A stretch of DNA of 64,000 nucleotides from Stenocarpella maydis (taxonomy: Eukaryota > Ascomycota > Sordariomycetes > Diaporthales > Diaporthaceae), in NCBI GenBank assembly GCA_002270565.1, contig NQMI01000014.1:124001-188000 (forward strand), written 5' to 3'. Below are positions 22,501-35,265 of the stretch, one piece after another. The position numbers were made by a program, and so were the translations under genes. The notes under the pieces were generated by a model. That model was not told where the DNA came from. It saw nothing but the letters and a program-made list of their open reading frames with translations, and ran no database searches. How positions within the stretch are numbered: the stretch's first letter is position 1; every line of letters begins with the position of its first letter.

Positions 22501-25500
22501 GCTTGGTGTCGAGCTTGGTAGATTCACTCTGGTCTTTTGCTGTGACGACACCTTTGACTTCCAAGCCATGGGTCGTATCTTCCTTGGTATTTGCCAGGTC
22601 GGAGCCTGGGGCTGTTTCGACGAGTTTAACCGTCTTGAGGAGCGTATCCTGTCTGCGGTCTCCCAACAGATCCAGAACATCCAACTCGGTCTGAAACAGG
22701 GTGCTGAGGATGACAAAGCTCAGATTGAGCTGGTAGGCCGCCAGCTGCATGTCAACGAAGACACTGGTATCTTCATCACGATGAACCCTGGCTATGCGGG
22801 TCGTTCCAATCTGCCTGATAACCTCAAGAAGCTATTCCGCAGTGTGGCCATGTCCAAGCCCGACAAGGAACTCATCGCCGAAGTCATGCTGTACTCCCAG
22901 GGCTTCAATCAGGCCAAACAGCTGTCGAAGCAAACAGTACCTTTTTTCGACCAGTGCTCGGCTAAGTTGTCGAAACAAGCACATTATGACTTCGGTCTGC
23001 GTGCTCTGAAGAGCGTTCTAGTGAGCTCTGGCGGACTGAAACGTGCCCGGCTCATTGAAAGCCAAGGCAACTTGGGCGCAGAGGAAGTAGTCGAGCCGGA
23101 GATCATTGTTCAAAGCATCCGCGAGACCATTGCGCCTAAGCTGATCAAGTCTGATGTTGACATTATGATGGGCATCGAAGAGGTCTGCTTTCCTGGCGTC
23201 AAGTACGTTCCTGCCAACCTGCAGAGCTTGGAGGAGGCAATCCGCCGCTTGGCAGACGAGAGGCAACTCGTTGTCAACGAGACATGGATGACGAAGATTC
23301 TTCAGCTTTATCAGATCCAGAAAATCCACCATGGTGTCATGATGGTTGGAAACTCTGGATCAGGAAAGTCGGCTGCCTGGAGGCTGCTTCTTGATGCGCT
23401 TCAGCAAGTCGAGAGCGTGGAGGGCGTCTCCCACGTCATCGATTCGAAAGTCATGTCCAAGGAGGCCTTGTACGGGAATCTCGACTCGACCACCCGAGAA
23501 TGGACGGATGGTCTTTTCACGAGCATTCTTCGGAAGATCGTGGACAATCTTCGTGGCGAGGATACCAAGCGCCACTGGATTGTCTTTGATGGCGATGTCG
23601 ACCCCGAGTGGGTTGAAAACTTGAACAGTGTGCTAGATGACAACAAGCTGCTCACGCTTCCCAATGGCGAGCGTCTCAATCTGCCGCCTAATGTCCGCAT
23701 CATGTTCGAAGTGGAGACATTGAAGTATGCTACACTCGCAACGGTCAGTAGATGCGGTATGGTCTGGTTCAGCGAAGACACTGTCACACCAAGCATGATG
23801 GTGACCAACTACCTCGAGACGCTGCGCACTGTCGCCTTCGAGGACCTCGACGAAGACGCGGTGGCCACTGGGCAGAGCTCGGCGAAGGCCCTGGCTGTGC
23901 AAACGCACGCTGCTGATATCCTCCGCTCACACCTCGAGTCTGAAGGATTCATCCTGGCCGCCTTGCAACAAGCTGAAACCTACAATCACATCATGGAGTT
24001 CACAGTGGCGAGAGTGCTAAACACCCTATTCTCGCTGCTCAATAAGGCTGTCCGCGACATCATCGAGTACAATTCCCAGCACGTTGACTTTGCTCTGGAC
24101 CCCGAACAGGTGGAAAGTTTTATTGCCAAGAAGCTCTTGCTTGCCCTGGTCTGGGCTCTTACCGGCGACTGTCCATTGAACGATCGCAAGGCATTCGGCG
24201 ACAGCTTGTGTGGCCTCGCAGACTTCGGGTCTCCGCCATTGGATGGCTCTAGCGCCCTGATTGATTTCGATGTCTCGCTCCCACAAGCAGAGTGGACACC
24301 ATGGCAGAATCAGGTTCCAACGATCGAAGTCAATACGCACTCTATCACTCAGACGGATGTGGTCATCCCGACTCTCGATACTGTGCGGCACGAAGATGTA
24401 TTATACTCATGGTTGGCTGAACACAAGCCCCTTCTTCTGTGCGGTCCGCCAGGCTCTGGTAAGACCATGACTCTTTTCAGCGCTTTGCGCAAGCTTCCAA
24501 ATATGGAAGTCGTTGGCCTCAACTTCTCGAGTGCTACTACGCCCGACCTCCTGATCAAGACATTCGAACAGTACTGCGAGTACAAGAAGACACTGAATGG
24601 GGTAACACTGTCCCCGACTCAAATTGGACGTTGGCTCGTCATATTCTGCGATGAGATCAACTTGCCAGCGCCGGATAGATACGGCACGCAGAGGGCAATA
24701 TCCTTCATTCGTCAGCTGGTCGAACATAACGGCTTCTGGAGAACTTCTGACAAGTCGTGGGTCACGCTCGACAGGATCCAGTTCGTTGGCGCTTGCAACC
24801 CTCCAACAGATGCTGGACGTACGCCCATGGCTGCTCGCTTCCTGCGCCATGCCCCTCTCATCATGGTCGACTACCCAGGCGAGCAGTCCCTACACCAAAT
24901 TTACGGAACGTTCAACTCTGCTGTGCTCAAGATCATCCCCTCACTGCGTGGTTACGCAGACGCGCTCACTCAATCCATGGTCCGATTCTTTCTCGAGTCT
25001 CAGCAGCGGTTCACGACTAAGATCCAGCCCCACTATGTGTACAGTCCTCGTGAGTTGACACGATGGGTCCGTGGTGTGTATGAGGCGATCCGGCCTCTCG
25101 AGACTCTGACTGTGGAGGGTCTGGTGCGGATATGGGCGCACGAGGCTTTGCGTCTCTTCCAAGATCGACTTGTAGCTGAAGAGGAGCGCAAGTGGACCGA
25201 CGACGCCGTACGCAGAATTGCCGTGGAATTCTTCCCGACTATTGATGAACAGCAGGCACTTGGTGGTCCTATCCTCTACTCCAACTGGCTCTCCAAGAAC
25301 TATGTGCCGGTTGATCGGGAACAACTTCGTGACTTCGTCAAGGCTCGCCTCAAGACCTTCTGCGAAGAGGAGGTTGATGTGCCGCTCATCCTGTTCAACG
25401 ATGTCTTGGAGCACGTCCTCCGCATCGATCGTGTCTTCCGGCAGCCCCAAGGTCATCTCATCCTCATTGGGGTCAGTGGTTCGGGGAAGACAACCCTGTC

Positions 25501-28500
25501 TCGTTTCGTGGCGTGGATGAACGGCCTGAAGGTTTACCAGATCAAGGTGCACGGCAAATACTCAGCCGAGGACTTCGACGACGACCTGAGAGAAGTTTTG
25601 CGGCGTTGCGGCTGCAAGGGCGAGAAGATGTGCTTCATCATGGACGAATCCAACGTTCTCGACTCTGGGTTCCTCGAGAGAATGAACACATTGCTAGCCA
25701 ATGCTGAGGTACCTGGCCTCTTTGAAGGTGACGACTTCGCAGCTTTGATGACGGCCTGCAAGGAAGGTGCACAACGTCAAGGACTGCTGCTTGATTCGCA
25801 AGAGGAGCTGTACAAGTGGTTCACGTCGCAAATCGTCAAGAACTTGCACGTCGTCTTCACGATGAACCCACCAGAAGATGGTCTCTCTTCCAAGGCTGCC
25901 ACCAGTCCTGCATTATTCAACCGTTGCGTGCTCAACTGGTTCGGCGACTGGTCCGATCAGGCGTTGTTCCAGGTTGCCCACGAGTTGACGCACTCTGTGG
26001 ATCTTGACCGTTCCAACTTCCAAGCACCCGACGCGATTCCTATCGCGTACCGTGGTCTCAGCCTGCCCCCTTCGCACAGGGAAGCGGTTGTCAATTCTAT
26101 GGTTTACATCCACTATTCCATCCAGCGCTTCAACGTTAAATTGCAGAAGCAGCAGGGCAAGGTCACCTTTTTGACACCGCGTCACTTCTTGGATTTTGTG
26201 GCGCAGTATGTCAAGCTGTACAATGAAAAGCGCGAGGATCTTGAGGAACAGCAGCGCCATCTCAATGTCGGTCTTGAGAAGCTCAGGGACACCGTAGACA
26301 AGGTCAGAGACCTCCGCGAGAGTCTTGCCGAGAAGAAGGCGCAGTTGGAGCAGAAAGACATTGAGGCAAATGAGAAGCTGCAACGCATGGTTGCCGACCA
26401 AAGGGAGGCTGAGCAGCGCAAAAACACGTCTCTCGAAGTCCAGGCCGCGCTCGAGAAGCAAGAAGCTGAGGTTGCAACAAGAAAGAAGGTTGTGCTGGAA
26501 GATCTAGCCAAGGCAGAGCCTGCAGTCGAGGAAGCCAAAGCCAGCGTCAGCAACATTAAGCGTCAGCACCTTACTGAAGTCCGGTCCATGAACACCCCAC
26601 CACAAGGTGTGAAGCTTGCATTGGATTCCGTCTGCACACTTATTGGCCACAAGGTCAACGATTGGAAAGCTGTTCAGGCGGTTGTGCGACGAGACGACTT
26701 CATCGCAAGCATCATCAACTTCAACAATGAGAAGCAGATGACCAAGAATCTCCGGGTCAAGATGAGGAATGAATTCCTGTCCAACCCCGAATTCACCTTT
26801 GAGAGAGTCAATCGTGCCAGTAAGGCCTGTGGTCCTCTGGTCCAGTGGGTGGAGGCCCAAGTCAACTTCGCCGAAATCCTCGACCGAGTCGGTCCACTGA
26901 GGGCCGAGGTCGAGCAGCTGGAGGAACAGGCTTTGCAGACCAAGGCCGAGGCCAAAGCGATCGAGAACAACATCGCTCACCTGGAGCAGAGTATCGCCAC
27001 TTACAAGACCGAGTATGCGGCGCTGATTAGCGAGACCCAGTCTATCAAAGCCGAGATGGCCCGGGTGCAATTCAAGGTCGACCGAAGCGTCAAGCTACTC
27101 GACAGCCTTTCCTCCGAACGTGTCCGTTGGGAAGAGGGCAGTAAATCCTTTGAGACTCAGATCAGCACGCTGGTAGGAGACGTGCTTGTCGCGGCTGCGT
27201 TCCTTGCCTACAGTGGTCTATATGATCAGACCTTCCGCAAGTCCATGATGGAAGACTGGCTGCACCAGCTGCACCTTTCTGGTATTCAGTTCAAGCCGCA
27301 CAACCCAATGACTGAGTACTTGTCCACCGCCGATGAGCGTCTCGGATGGCATGAGAACAGCCTGCCTGTGGATGACCTATGCACTGAGAACGCTATCATC
27401 CTGAAACGCTTCAACAGGTACCCATTGATCATCGACCCTTCTGGCAGAGTAAATGAGTTCCTGCAAAAGGAGTCCAAGGAACGTCGCTTGACCATAACCA
27501 GTTTCTTGGACGACTCCTTCACCAAGCAGCTTGAGAGTTCGCTCCGTTTCGGCAACCCTATCCTCATCCAGGATGCGGAGCATCTCGACCCTATCCTCAA
27601 CCACGTCCTCAACAAAGAATACCAGAAGACCGGAGGTCGAGTACTCATTCAGCTTGGAAAGCAGCAGATCGACTTCTCGCCGGCCTTCAGGCTCTATCTC
27701 TCCACGCGAGACCCCTCTGCCACATTTGCACCGGATATCTGCAGTCGGACCACGTTTGTCAACTTCACCGTCACACAAAGCAGTCTTCAGACCCAGTCCC
27801 TTAATGATGCACTGAAGTCTGAGCGGCCAGATGTGGATGAGAGGCGATCCAACCTCATCAAGCTTCAGGGCGAATTCAAGGTTCACTTGCGACAGCTTGA
27901 GAAGCGCCTGCTGCAGGCACTCAACGAATCCCGCGGCAACATCCTGGATGACGATAATGTCATTGAAACCCTGGAGACTCTCAAGACTGAGGCGGCAGAA
28001 ATTTCAGCCAAGATGAGCAGCACTGAAGGCGTGATGGCTGAGGTCGAGCAGATCACGCTTGAGTACGATGTCATTGCCAAGTCTTGCAGCGCCATATACG
28101 CTGTCCTGGAACAGCTGCACTACCTCAATCACTTCTACCAATTCTCTCTGCAATACTTCCTCGATATCTTCCATGGCGTGCTCCACGGTAATCCAAACCT
28201 GTCAAACGAGACTAATCACAAGGTCCGTCGCGACATCATCGTCAGGGACCTGTTCATCGCCGCTTTCAAGAGGACTGCCCTTGGTCTACTCCAGAAGGAC
28301 CGCATCACTCTTGCCATGCTCCTTGCCCAGGCATCTCCATACAAGATGGACAGCTCTCTCATTGATCAAGTCCTTGATGACAGAATCGAGGGCAAGGACG
28401 TCTCAACCGTGGTGGATGCTAAGGAAGAGGCATTTGCGCGGGCCAGGAAGCTGCCGAGCTTGAAGGAGAGACTTGACCAGGTCTCGTCCGACGACTGGGA

Positions 28501-29752
28501 CCAGTTCTTTACGGAGGAACTTGCTGAGAACTTCGTGCCCAAGGTCTGGGATGACGGCGTAGATGATAACGATAAAGCTCTTATGTCCCTGCTCCTGGTC
28601 AAGCTTTTCCGTCTCGACCGCTTTGTGCCTGCGGCAGAGCGCTTCGTGGCCCTAGTGTTCGGACCCGAACTGTTCGATATCGTGGATGATCTCAAGGCTA
28701 CTGTGACCCAGGTACCCGCCACACGACCGATTGCTCTGGTGTCCAGCCCTGGATTCGATGCCAGTTACAAAGTTGACAGCCTGGTGGAGAGAACACGCGT
28801 CAGATGCACGAATATTGCCATGGGGTCCAACGAAGGCGTTGCCAGCGCCGACAAAGCAATCAGCAACGCGGCACAGATGGGATCTTGGGTACTGGTCAAG
28901 AATGTCCATCTCGCACCAACCTGGCTGCAGAGCCTCGAGAAACGCATGGAATCACTCAATCCCAACCCGGAGTTCAGGCTCTTCCTTTCCATGGAAGCGA
29001 GTCCCAAGATCCCCGTCAACCTGCTGCGTGCCTCTCGCGTGCTAATGTACGAGCAGCCTGCTGGTGTCCGGGCTAACATGAAGGATTCCATGTCCTCGCT
29101 TTCTGCGAGACCCTCAAAGAGCCCAGTTGAGCGGCAGAGGCTCTACCTGCTGCTCTCTTTCTTGCATGCTGTTGTTCAAGAGCGCTTGCGTTATGCGCCT
29201 AGTCTTGGTTGGAAGGGTTTCTGGGAGTTCAATGACAGCGACGTAAGTATCTCGTGCCCCATTTGAGTTGCGGCTCGTACTAACTAATTACAGTATGAAT
29301 GCTCGGCCTTTGTGATCGATACGTGGGTAGAAACAGTCGCCCAGAACCGGACAAACATCGCACCCCAGAATATCCCATGGGAAATGATCCGGTACCTGGT
29401 CACGGAAACTTACGGCGGCAAGATTGACGACGAAGGAGATTACAAGCTGCTCACGGAGCTCGTTCACTCGTTCCTGACGCCGGCGGCCTATGATATTGGC
29501 CACAAGCTGGTTGAGGGTGGTGACAAGGAGGGCAACCTTGAGGTGCCATCGGGCACGTCTATGCAGGACTTCATGGGATGGATCCACAAGCTTCCCGAGC
29601 GCGAGCCGCCGACTTACCTGGGCCTGCCGGCCAATGCGGAAAAACTCCTGCTCGTCGGGCTCGGGCAGAGCATGATCCAGAATCTGAGGAAGGTAACGGA
29701 CCTGCTGGACGAGGGAGAGCAATTGGTGACTGAGGCAGCGCGGGCTGCGTAG
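16590..29752 (+). CDS. nudA: Cytoplasmic dynein 1 heavy chain
   Basis: The minus-end-directed microtubule motor for nuclear migration, spindle positioning and retrograde transport. Exons 16590-16911, 16980-29242 and 29294-29752 give 4347 residues, the expected size for filamentous fungi. Both introns are canonical: GTATGG donor with CTGAC branch, and GTAAGT donor with CTAAC branch; phases match. The N-terminal tail runs to about residue 1850. Four Walker A motifs are intact: AAA1 GPAGTGKT (1936-1943), AAA2 GNSGSGKS (2231-2238), AAA3 GPPGSGKT (2596-2603), AAA4 GVSGSGKT (2938-2945). AAA1 also shows CFDEFNR and [12 protein letters not shown]. The antiparallel stalk coiled coil spans roughly 3190-3475 with the microtubule-binding tip between its arms, followed by AAA5, AAA6 and a short C-terminal domain as usual in fungi. 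The alternative of stopping at the TGA at 16944 is ruled out by the join ...[14 protein letters not shown]. Confidence 0.97.
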
Positions 29753-31349
29753 CAGGGCGGTGTAGCGAGTACGAAGTCCGCGCCACAGGATGACTGAGAT
29801 GGGAAGAAGGCGGCGGCGGCGGCGGCGTCTTTGTTTTTTCTGGGGTGTATCACGACATTTCTGGTCTCTTTTTCCCCCTTGGCTCTACTCATCTACCTAC
29901 CTGGGCGTCTGGCGGAAGAGAAGCTGGGAACTTGGTTGCTGCCTTCATCACATCACAGACAGATACCCCCTTTACTGAAAGATGCTTTTTTTTTTCTTTC
30001 TTTCTTTTTGTGTCTTCTTGTATCTAGACTTGTTAGAGAAATCCAGTCGAACGTTTCTCACTACGCCATACCAACTGCCACCACCATCCGGGCGACAGGC
30101 GAACGGGTAAGCAGCCGTGGGGATCAAGAGCCGAGTGCCCCAGAGCAATCCACCTAGCATGGCAGATATGCTGCGCTGGGGATATGGATATCTCCCAATT
30201 GGGCTTGCGCGTCGTGGGCGCAGCAATCGGTTTTTGGTTTTTTTTTTGGGGGGGGGGGGGCGTTTTCCCCCCATCTCTGCGTGGGAACCCGTCTTGAGCC
30301 GGTGGTGGGACCAGGCCATGCGGGGTCTCGTGCAGCCTTCGGAGCCCGCCTCGAGCCCGCCTAGGGGACAGAGGAAGGAAGAATAAGAAGGCAGAAAAGG
30401 GCGTCTACTACGGAGCATGAGCTGTTTCTGGGCCCCTCAGCTGGCTATGGGAGCCGCGGGACGGTTCTACACCATGCGGTTGGTTGGCTGAGATGGCGTA
30501 CGTCAAGGAGCTGTAGTGGGTCTGGTCCTGCTGCCACGACATTCAACTGCGGGGGCTGTGGTGCCGAGCGCAGGTAGCGCGTACATGTCTCTCATACTCC
30601 CGAGTAAACAGGAAAGCTTTTCGGTGTAGGGGAGGAGTGTGCGTGTACTCGTGTACTCGCGTCAATACCAACACCAGGAGCTCGGTCCTCATGTTCGTGT
30701 GTATGGTCTTGGCGACGGACCACAGGTGACGTCTCGGGAGGAAAGGCTGTTGAGCCACAGCTGCAGAGAGGGCAGTCAGCCTAGCTGCTTACACTAACGG
30801 CATTCCGTGCCAGTGACGCAACAATGAAGCTGCTGGCGTGTTTCGAGCCACCACCACGGCTGCCTCCATTTCGACTCCAGACTTTGTCTTTCTGGGGTCG
30901 TCTCCCATGGCATATGCAAGGATCTCTGTTGGGGACAGTCGGCCGATCAGTCCGTGATGACACACAGTAACTGGGTCGGCGTGCTACTTACATACATACT
31001 TACATACCTAGTAGTACGCCTTGGAGACTTGGCCGGCCTATTTATTTGTTTCTTCCTGCCCTGTGTCGATCCCCGCCAGCCTCCTCAATGTCACACGCTC
31101 TTCCTTCATACAAGGTCTGTAACGGCTGTGCAACCCACGCCTGATCCTTCCCACTCCTGCACCACTTACGGTTCCCCCGGATCTTATAAGAGATCTGCCC
31201 ACTCGTCGTAAACCGCACCCCCGGACTCCCGTCTGGACAACGTCGATTTTCCTCAACCGAGCTCAGCCCTGCCAGAGGAAGTATCCGCGTCTCCCACCAG
31301 TTCGGCCTCCCGCTGCATAGCAAACACCCCGTTCGAGCTGGACGCCACC
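29753..31349. other. Intergenic region
   Basis: About 1.6 kb between the dynein heavy chain and the DUF1774 gene. A GGC run at about 29808-29827 follows the dynein stop. T-rich tracts occur near 29988-30010, and T10 directly followed by G13 at 30238-30260. The last 250 bp form the promoter and 5' UTR of the next gene. No gene recognised. Confidence 0.5.
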
Positions 31350-32540
31350 ATGGACCGAGTCAAACAGGGTATGTATCTGTCCACCTCCGTGTATCCAGTA
31401 AACCAAAAGAGTGACATGCTCTGACCTGGCATCCCCTATAGCAAACCCCTTCGCGAAGAGGGAGTCGCACCCCCCCGCGGCTGTCGTCACCTACAAGGTC
31501 CTCTCGATCCTCACCTGGCTGCTCTCCCTAGTCGTCTCGGTCTACTACTCGGTCCGATCCCCCGCCGACGACATCAAGCACGGGAGGACCATCGAGGGCC
31601 AGAACTACCTGCACTGGTCTGGCTTCACGCTCAACTTCGTGCTCGTATATGCCTACTTGTGAGCCCCAGAATTCATATGCAGGCGTCCTGAGGACAAAGG
31701 AAACCCCACGGGAAGCTAACGAGAGATATCAAATAGCATCATCCTCTTCATCTCCCAGCTCGGCTATATATGGCACCTCTTCTCGAGCGACCTGGAGAAG
31801 ATGAACCCGGCCTGCGCCGTCGGCTCCCACTTCATCGCCAACAACCTGCTGCACTTTGCCTTTGTCATGCTCTTCGTTCGCGCCCACTTCGTCCTGGCCG
31901 AGCTTATGCTTGTCATCAACTTCTTCAACCTGAGCTCGCTGGCCTTCCGCCACCACTCGTACCCCAGGTTCATCCACACCCCCGTTGTCTCTGGACCCCT
32001 GGCTTGGACCTTTGTTGCTATCTGTATGTATAGTTCCTACGCCCAGAATTGCCCCTCTATTTCAGAGACCCCTTCAGCTCGTCAAGTTGGGTTGTCTAGC
32101 TGAGGATTGTCGGACAGACTGGAACGGCGCGATCATGGTCCCACATGAGGGTAGCCTGGTCGCGAGGATTTTCGCCAACATCTTTGTCTGGTCCATCCTG
32201 GCCTACGGCCTGTTCTTTATTGCAGTCTACAAGGTAGGTATTCTCTGGAAGGATACGTACCGGCTGGGCTCGCAAACTGAAATCTGAACAGGACTATACC
32301 ATGGGCTTCTGGCTCAGCGTCCTGTCCGCAGCTCTGGGCGTCGCTCAGTTCCAGCGCCAGTTCATCGCGTTCCAGTGGATCTTTGCCTTTGTCATCATGG
32401 CCGTACTCTTCAGCTTGTCTTCGATCGTCGCCGCGGCCGTATGGTCTGGCCGTGAGCTCAACTTCGGCAAGAACAAGAAGGCCGCGACTGGCGACGCTGA
32501 GCGTGCTCCCCTTCTGGCCGATGACACCCAAGCAGCCTAG
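31350..32540 (+). CDS. DUF1774-family multipass membrane protein
   Basis: A fungal-specific membrane protein family of unknown function. Five exons: 31350-31368, 31442-31658, 31737-32023, 32118-32233 and 32292-32540, giving 295 residues; every join keeps phase and rebuilds the family sequence (MDRVKQANPFAKRESH; VYAYFIILFISQLGYIWHLF; TFVAIYWNGAIMV; VYKDYTMGFWLSVLSAAL). At least six hydrophobic segments are visible, starting with VLSILTWLLSLVVSVYY. The conserved block HFVLAELMLVINFFNLSSL with PVVSGPLAWTF is characteristic of the family. The C-terminal tail is hydrophilic. The start ATG lies in a strong context (GCCACCATGG). The first coding exon is only 19 nt. Confidence 0.9.
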
Positions 32541-33748
32541 GTCTGTCGCTCGCTTAACGTCGACCTTCGCGTGATCCACATTTCGTTTGGGCGTGAGAGA
32601 GCATCCTGAGTGAGGGAATGCAATGCAGTGGCTCCAGCTGGGAGCCGCGTGATGAGCTGGTTCTCACCTGTGAATGTTGCACCCGGGGTATCACGGCGGC
32701 GCTCCTGGGGTTTTCGGTTCAGCAGACGATATCGTTGTGGGGGTGTTGGAGATAAAATGAAAATCCCATCGCGGGGATGAAGTGTTCGGGAGCAGAATTG
32801 ACCTTCCCGGAAAAGCATGTCTGGCTGGGATCATTCTAATCTATGCTTGCGTGCATAGTTGCGGAAATGTGACTGTGGTCCGGTAGTGAAGTGGCTTAGT
32901 TGCTTGACAACAGAAAAACAATGGCTTAAAATGGAGGGGGTAAAATAAAAAGAGGAAAAAAGGAAAAAAGAAAAAAAAGGACGGAATACTGGAGATTTTC
33001 GTGTCCTTGTTCCTCCTCATTGGCATGAGATGGTCTACAGGGTATTTGTCAGAGTAGTGTGTGCCCTGGACTATAGGCAGACCCTCCAGGTAACGGGGGA
33101 GACCGATCATTACTTGATCTTTTGGGTCTATTAGTATAGCTAGTTATAGCAAGCAGCTCCCCAATATAATAATAATATTAAATTAATTGCTTCAATTAGG
33201 TTCTTTAATTAAAAATATTTTAATTACAATATAGTATAGTAGCTAATTAATCTTTATAACGGTTGGCTTATATATTCAAATATATAGGGGTCTGGTAATA
33301 CTTGGTTAATTCAGCTATGGTGTTAAGGGAAGAGTTGCAGCGAAGCCCCCTTAAGATTCTGAATATGGTTGCCTGGGGCTGGCGCACGGGTCACAAAGTG
33401 CCTTGTGCTCAGCGCCTTAGCATAACGCACTCTAGGCGTGACTATTCTCACAATTATAGTATTAAATTTATTATTATATAGAAACTGCTAAGCCTTCAGG
33501 TCTTATGATAACTAGCTAGAATGCTGCAGGGTACCCCTTGCTAACGCCTGTGATGTCGCGAAGTTTACGGAAACAGGGGACAGCCCTGTACATCTAAGAA
33601 TGAATGATGGTCTCAAGAGTAGATATTGGTTACATAATCATGTTTCGTCAGTGGTCTTACCTGAAATCACCGACAGGCGCATGAGCCTCCCTTCTTCTCA
33701 TGACAACGCGCGCAACCCCGAGTCGAGCGGCTAGTGGCCGGGAGGCAA
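32541..33748. other. Intergenic region containing an AT-rich island
   Basis: The first part is the DUF1774 3' UTR, with a purine/A-rich tract at about 32935-32985. From about 33110 the base composition drops sharply to AT-rich; this island is listed separately. The last 200 bp are the leader of the phosphopantetheinyl transferase gene. No gene recognised. Confidence 0.55.
33137..33518. repeat. AT-rich island bounded by an 11-bp inverted repeat (possible RIP-degraded MITE)
   Basis: About 380 bp of strongly AT-rich, TA-dinucleotide-rich sequence amid GC-rich DNA. TAGCTAGTTAT at 33137-33147 is the exact reverse complement of ATAACTAGCTA at 33508-33518. If the outer TA on each side is a target duplication, 9-bp terminal inverted repeats (GCTAGTTAT) remain, which would fit a Tc1/mariner-type MITE. 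No coding capacity is left. TA enrichment and loss of GC are typical of repeat-induced point mutation; origin as a transposon remnant is inference. Confidence 0.4.
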
Positions 33749-34413
33749 ATGTCAGGAAATCGGATCCTGAGGAAATTCCCATTTCCCCTGAGCCTCGGCA
33801 CCGACATCTGTAATGTAACTCGGATCCGCAGGATCTTGGAGTCCACTAGAGGGCCACGCTTTGTCCAGAGGATCCTCAACGACGAGGAAAGAGGGCATCC
33901 AAAAGTACGATGCATTTTGAACAACAAAACTCCTCTCAGCGCGAGACATGCAGCAAAGAGCCATGTTCCGATGTTGAAGCACCACACCGACGTTGAGGCG
34001 GCCCACGACGACAATTCCGGCCTCTCAAAGACCGCACTTGATCTCGACGAAATCCAACTTGCCGCGACGTTCATGGCTGGAAGGTATGTATGGTCGACCT
34101 AGCTCAAGTGAGCAATTCTTGGGAAAACAATCCCGCATCTCCGAGGTGAGAAGACCAAACTGACTGATATTGGATCATCAGGTTCGCTGCAAAGGAGGCT
34201 GTCATCAAGGCCCACCCGCAGAGGAATCTCACCTGGCACGCTATCACCATCTCCCACCAGGTCTCGACCCACGCAGACAGGAAGGGCGCCCCGGCAGCTA
34301 TAATCAAGGGCACAGATGAGGACTACGAGGCCCTCATCAGCATTAGCCACGATGGAGACTACGCAACCGCAGTGTGTCTCGGTGCCCAGCAGGACAGCCA
34401 GACAGAGGGCTGA
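33749..34413 (+). CDS. ppt2: AcpS-type 4'-phosphopantetheinyl transferase (holo-ACP synthase)
   Basis: Transfers the 4'-phosphopantetheine arm of CoA to acyl carrier protein. In fungi the small AcpS-type enzyme (Ppt2) serves mitochondrial ACP, while the Sfp-type enzyme serves PKS/NRPS. Exons 33749-34083 and 34182-34413, joined across a 98-nt intron with GTATGT donor and a TGACTGAT branch region, give 188 residues. Family motifs: LGTDICNVTRI near the N-terminus (Mg-binding Asp), RFAAKEAVIKA built across the splice (AG|G), and SISHDGDYATAVCLG near the C-terminus. The frame extends upstream without an ATG, so the ATG at 33749 is used; it leaves a short basic leader (SGNRILRK) that could aid mitochondrial targeting. 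A hydrophilic insert of about 40 residues separates motifs one and two. Confidence 0.85.
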
Positions 34414-35265
34414 CCAGTGAGAGCATGATGGGGCGGAATTCCTTTTTCCACCGATGTTCCCCCAGATGCAATCTCCGGCCTCCCGCATCACGAGATTGGA
34501 CGGCTGATGCCTCCTGGGCCGGAAAATGCCATGCAGCAACGCGTGGGGGACGCGGAGGGGAACGGCCCAGCAGATTGCTTCTCGCGTCACACAGCATTCA
34601 AGCAGCAGGTTTGGCTCATTCCCAGTAACACAGGGGTATTTCAGCGCCCCCCCCCCCCAAAAAAAAAAACCGTGTGTAATCATGTTGCAAGGGCAAAAAA
34701 CCGCGTGTGCGCAAAAGCATAAATAACGTCAAGCCGCAACCTCGTACAACCTGTGGACTGCCGAACTGCACCACAGCCTACAAGGGACCACCATGGACGA
34801 GGCTGTGGGTTTGTTGGGGCATGCAGGTTCTGGCCATCTTGAGCTGAGACAGGAGGAGGGAAAACGAAGAAGATTTGTTTTCGGCAGATTGCAGGAGACG
34901 CGGCGCGAGGTTCAGCAGGCGTACGTTGGTGAGGCGACCTCTGTTCAGACGAAGGGGAGCTGACAATGGCACGGAAAACTTGATAATGACCACCACTCTG
35001 CGGATTCACCTGGGTTTTCCTAAAATGGGATGCCAGTGCCCACCTTCCATTTGCAAGCTTCGGCGGATGAGGTCTCGACGAACCTCGCCATTCTTTCTCT
35101 GTTGCCTTTCGTTAATGACCTCCCAGATCCAACGTCACACTGCTGTGCATTGGAGCCATTTGAAGGGGCCTTTGATCTTCGGCCAAATTGATCGTCCCAT
35201 CCACTCGCTACCAACGATACCGATCGACTTCGTGTTTGGGCAAAAGTCGTGCAGTCTCTGCGACA
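34414..35265. other. Intergenic region upstream of GMC oxidoreductase
   Basis: Contains a junction of C11 and A11 at 34647-34668 and a possible TATA element (CATAAATA) near 34718. The rest is probably promoter and 5' UTR of the GMC gene. No supported gene. Confidence 0.5.
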
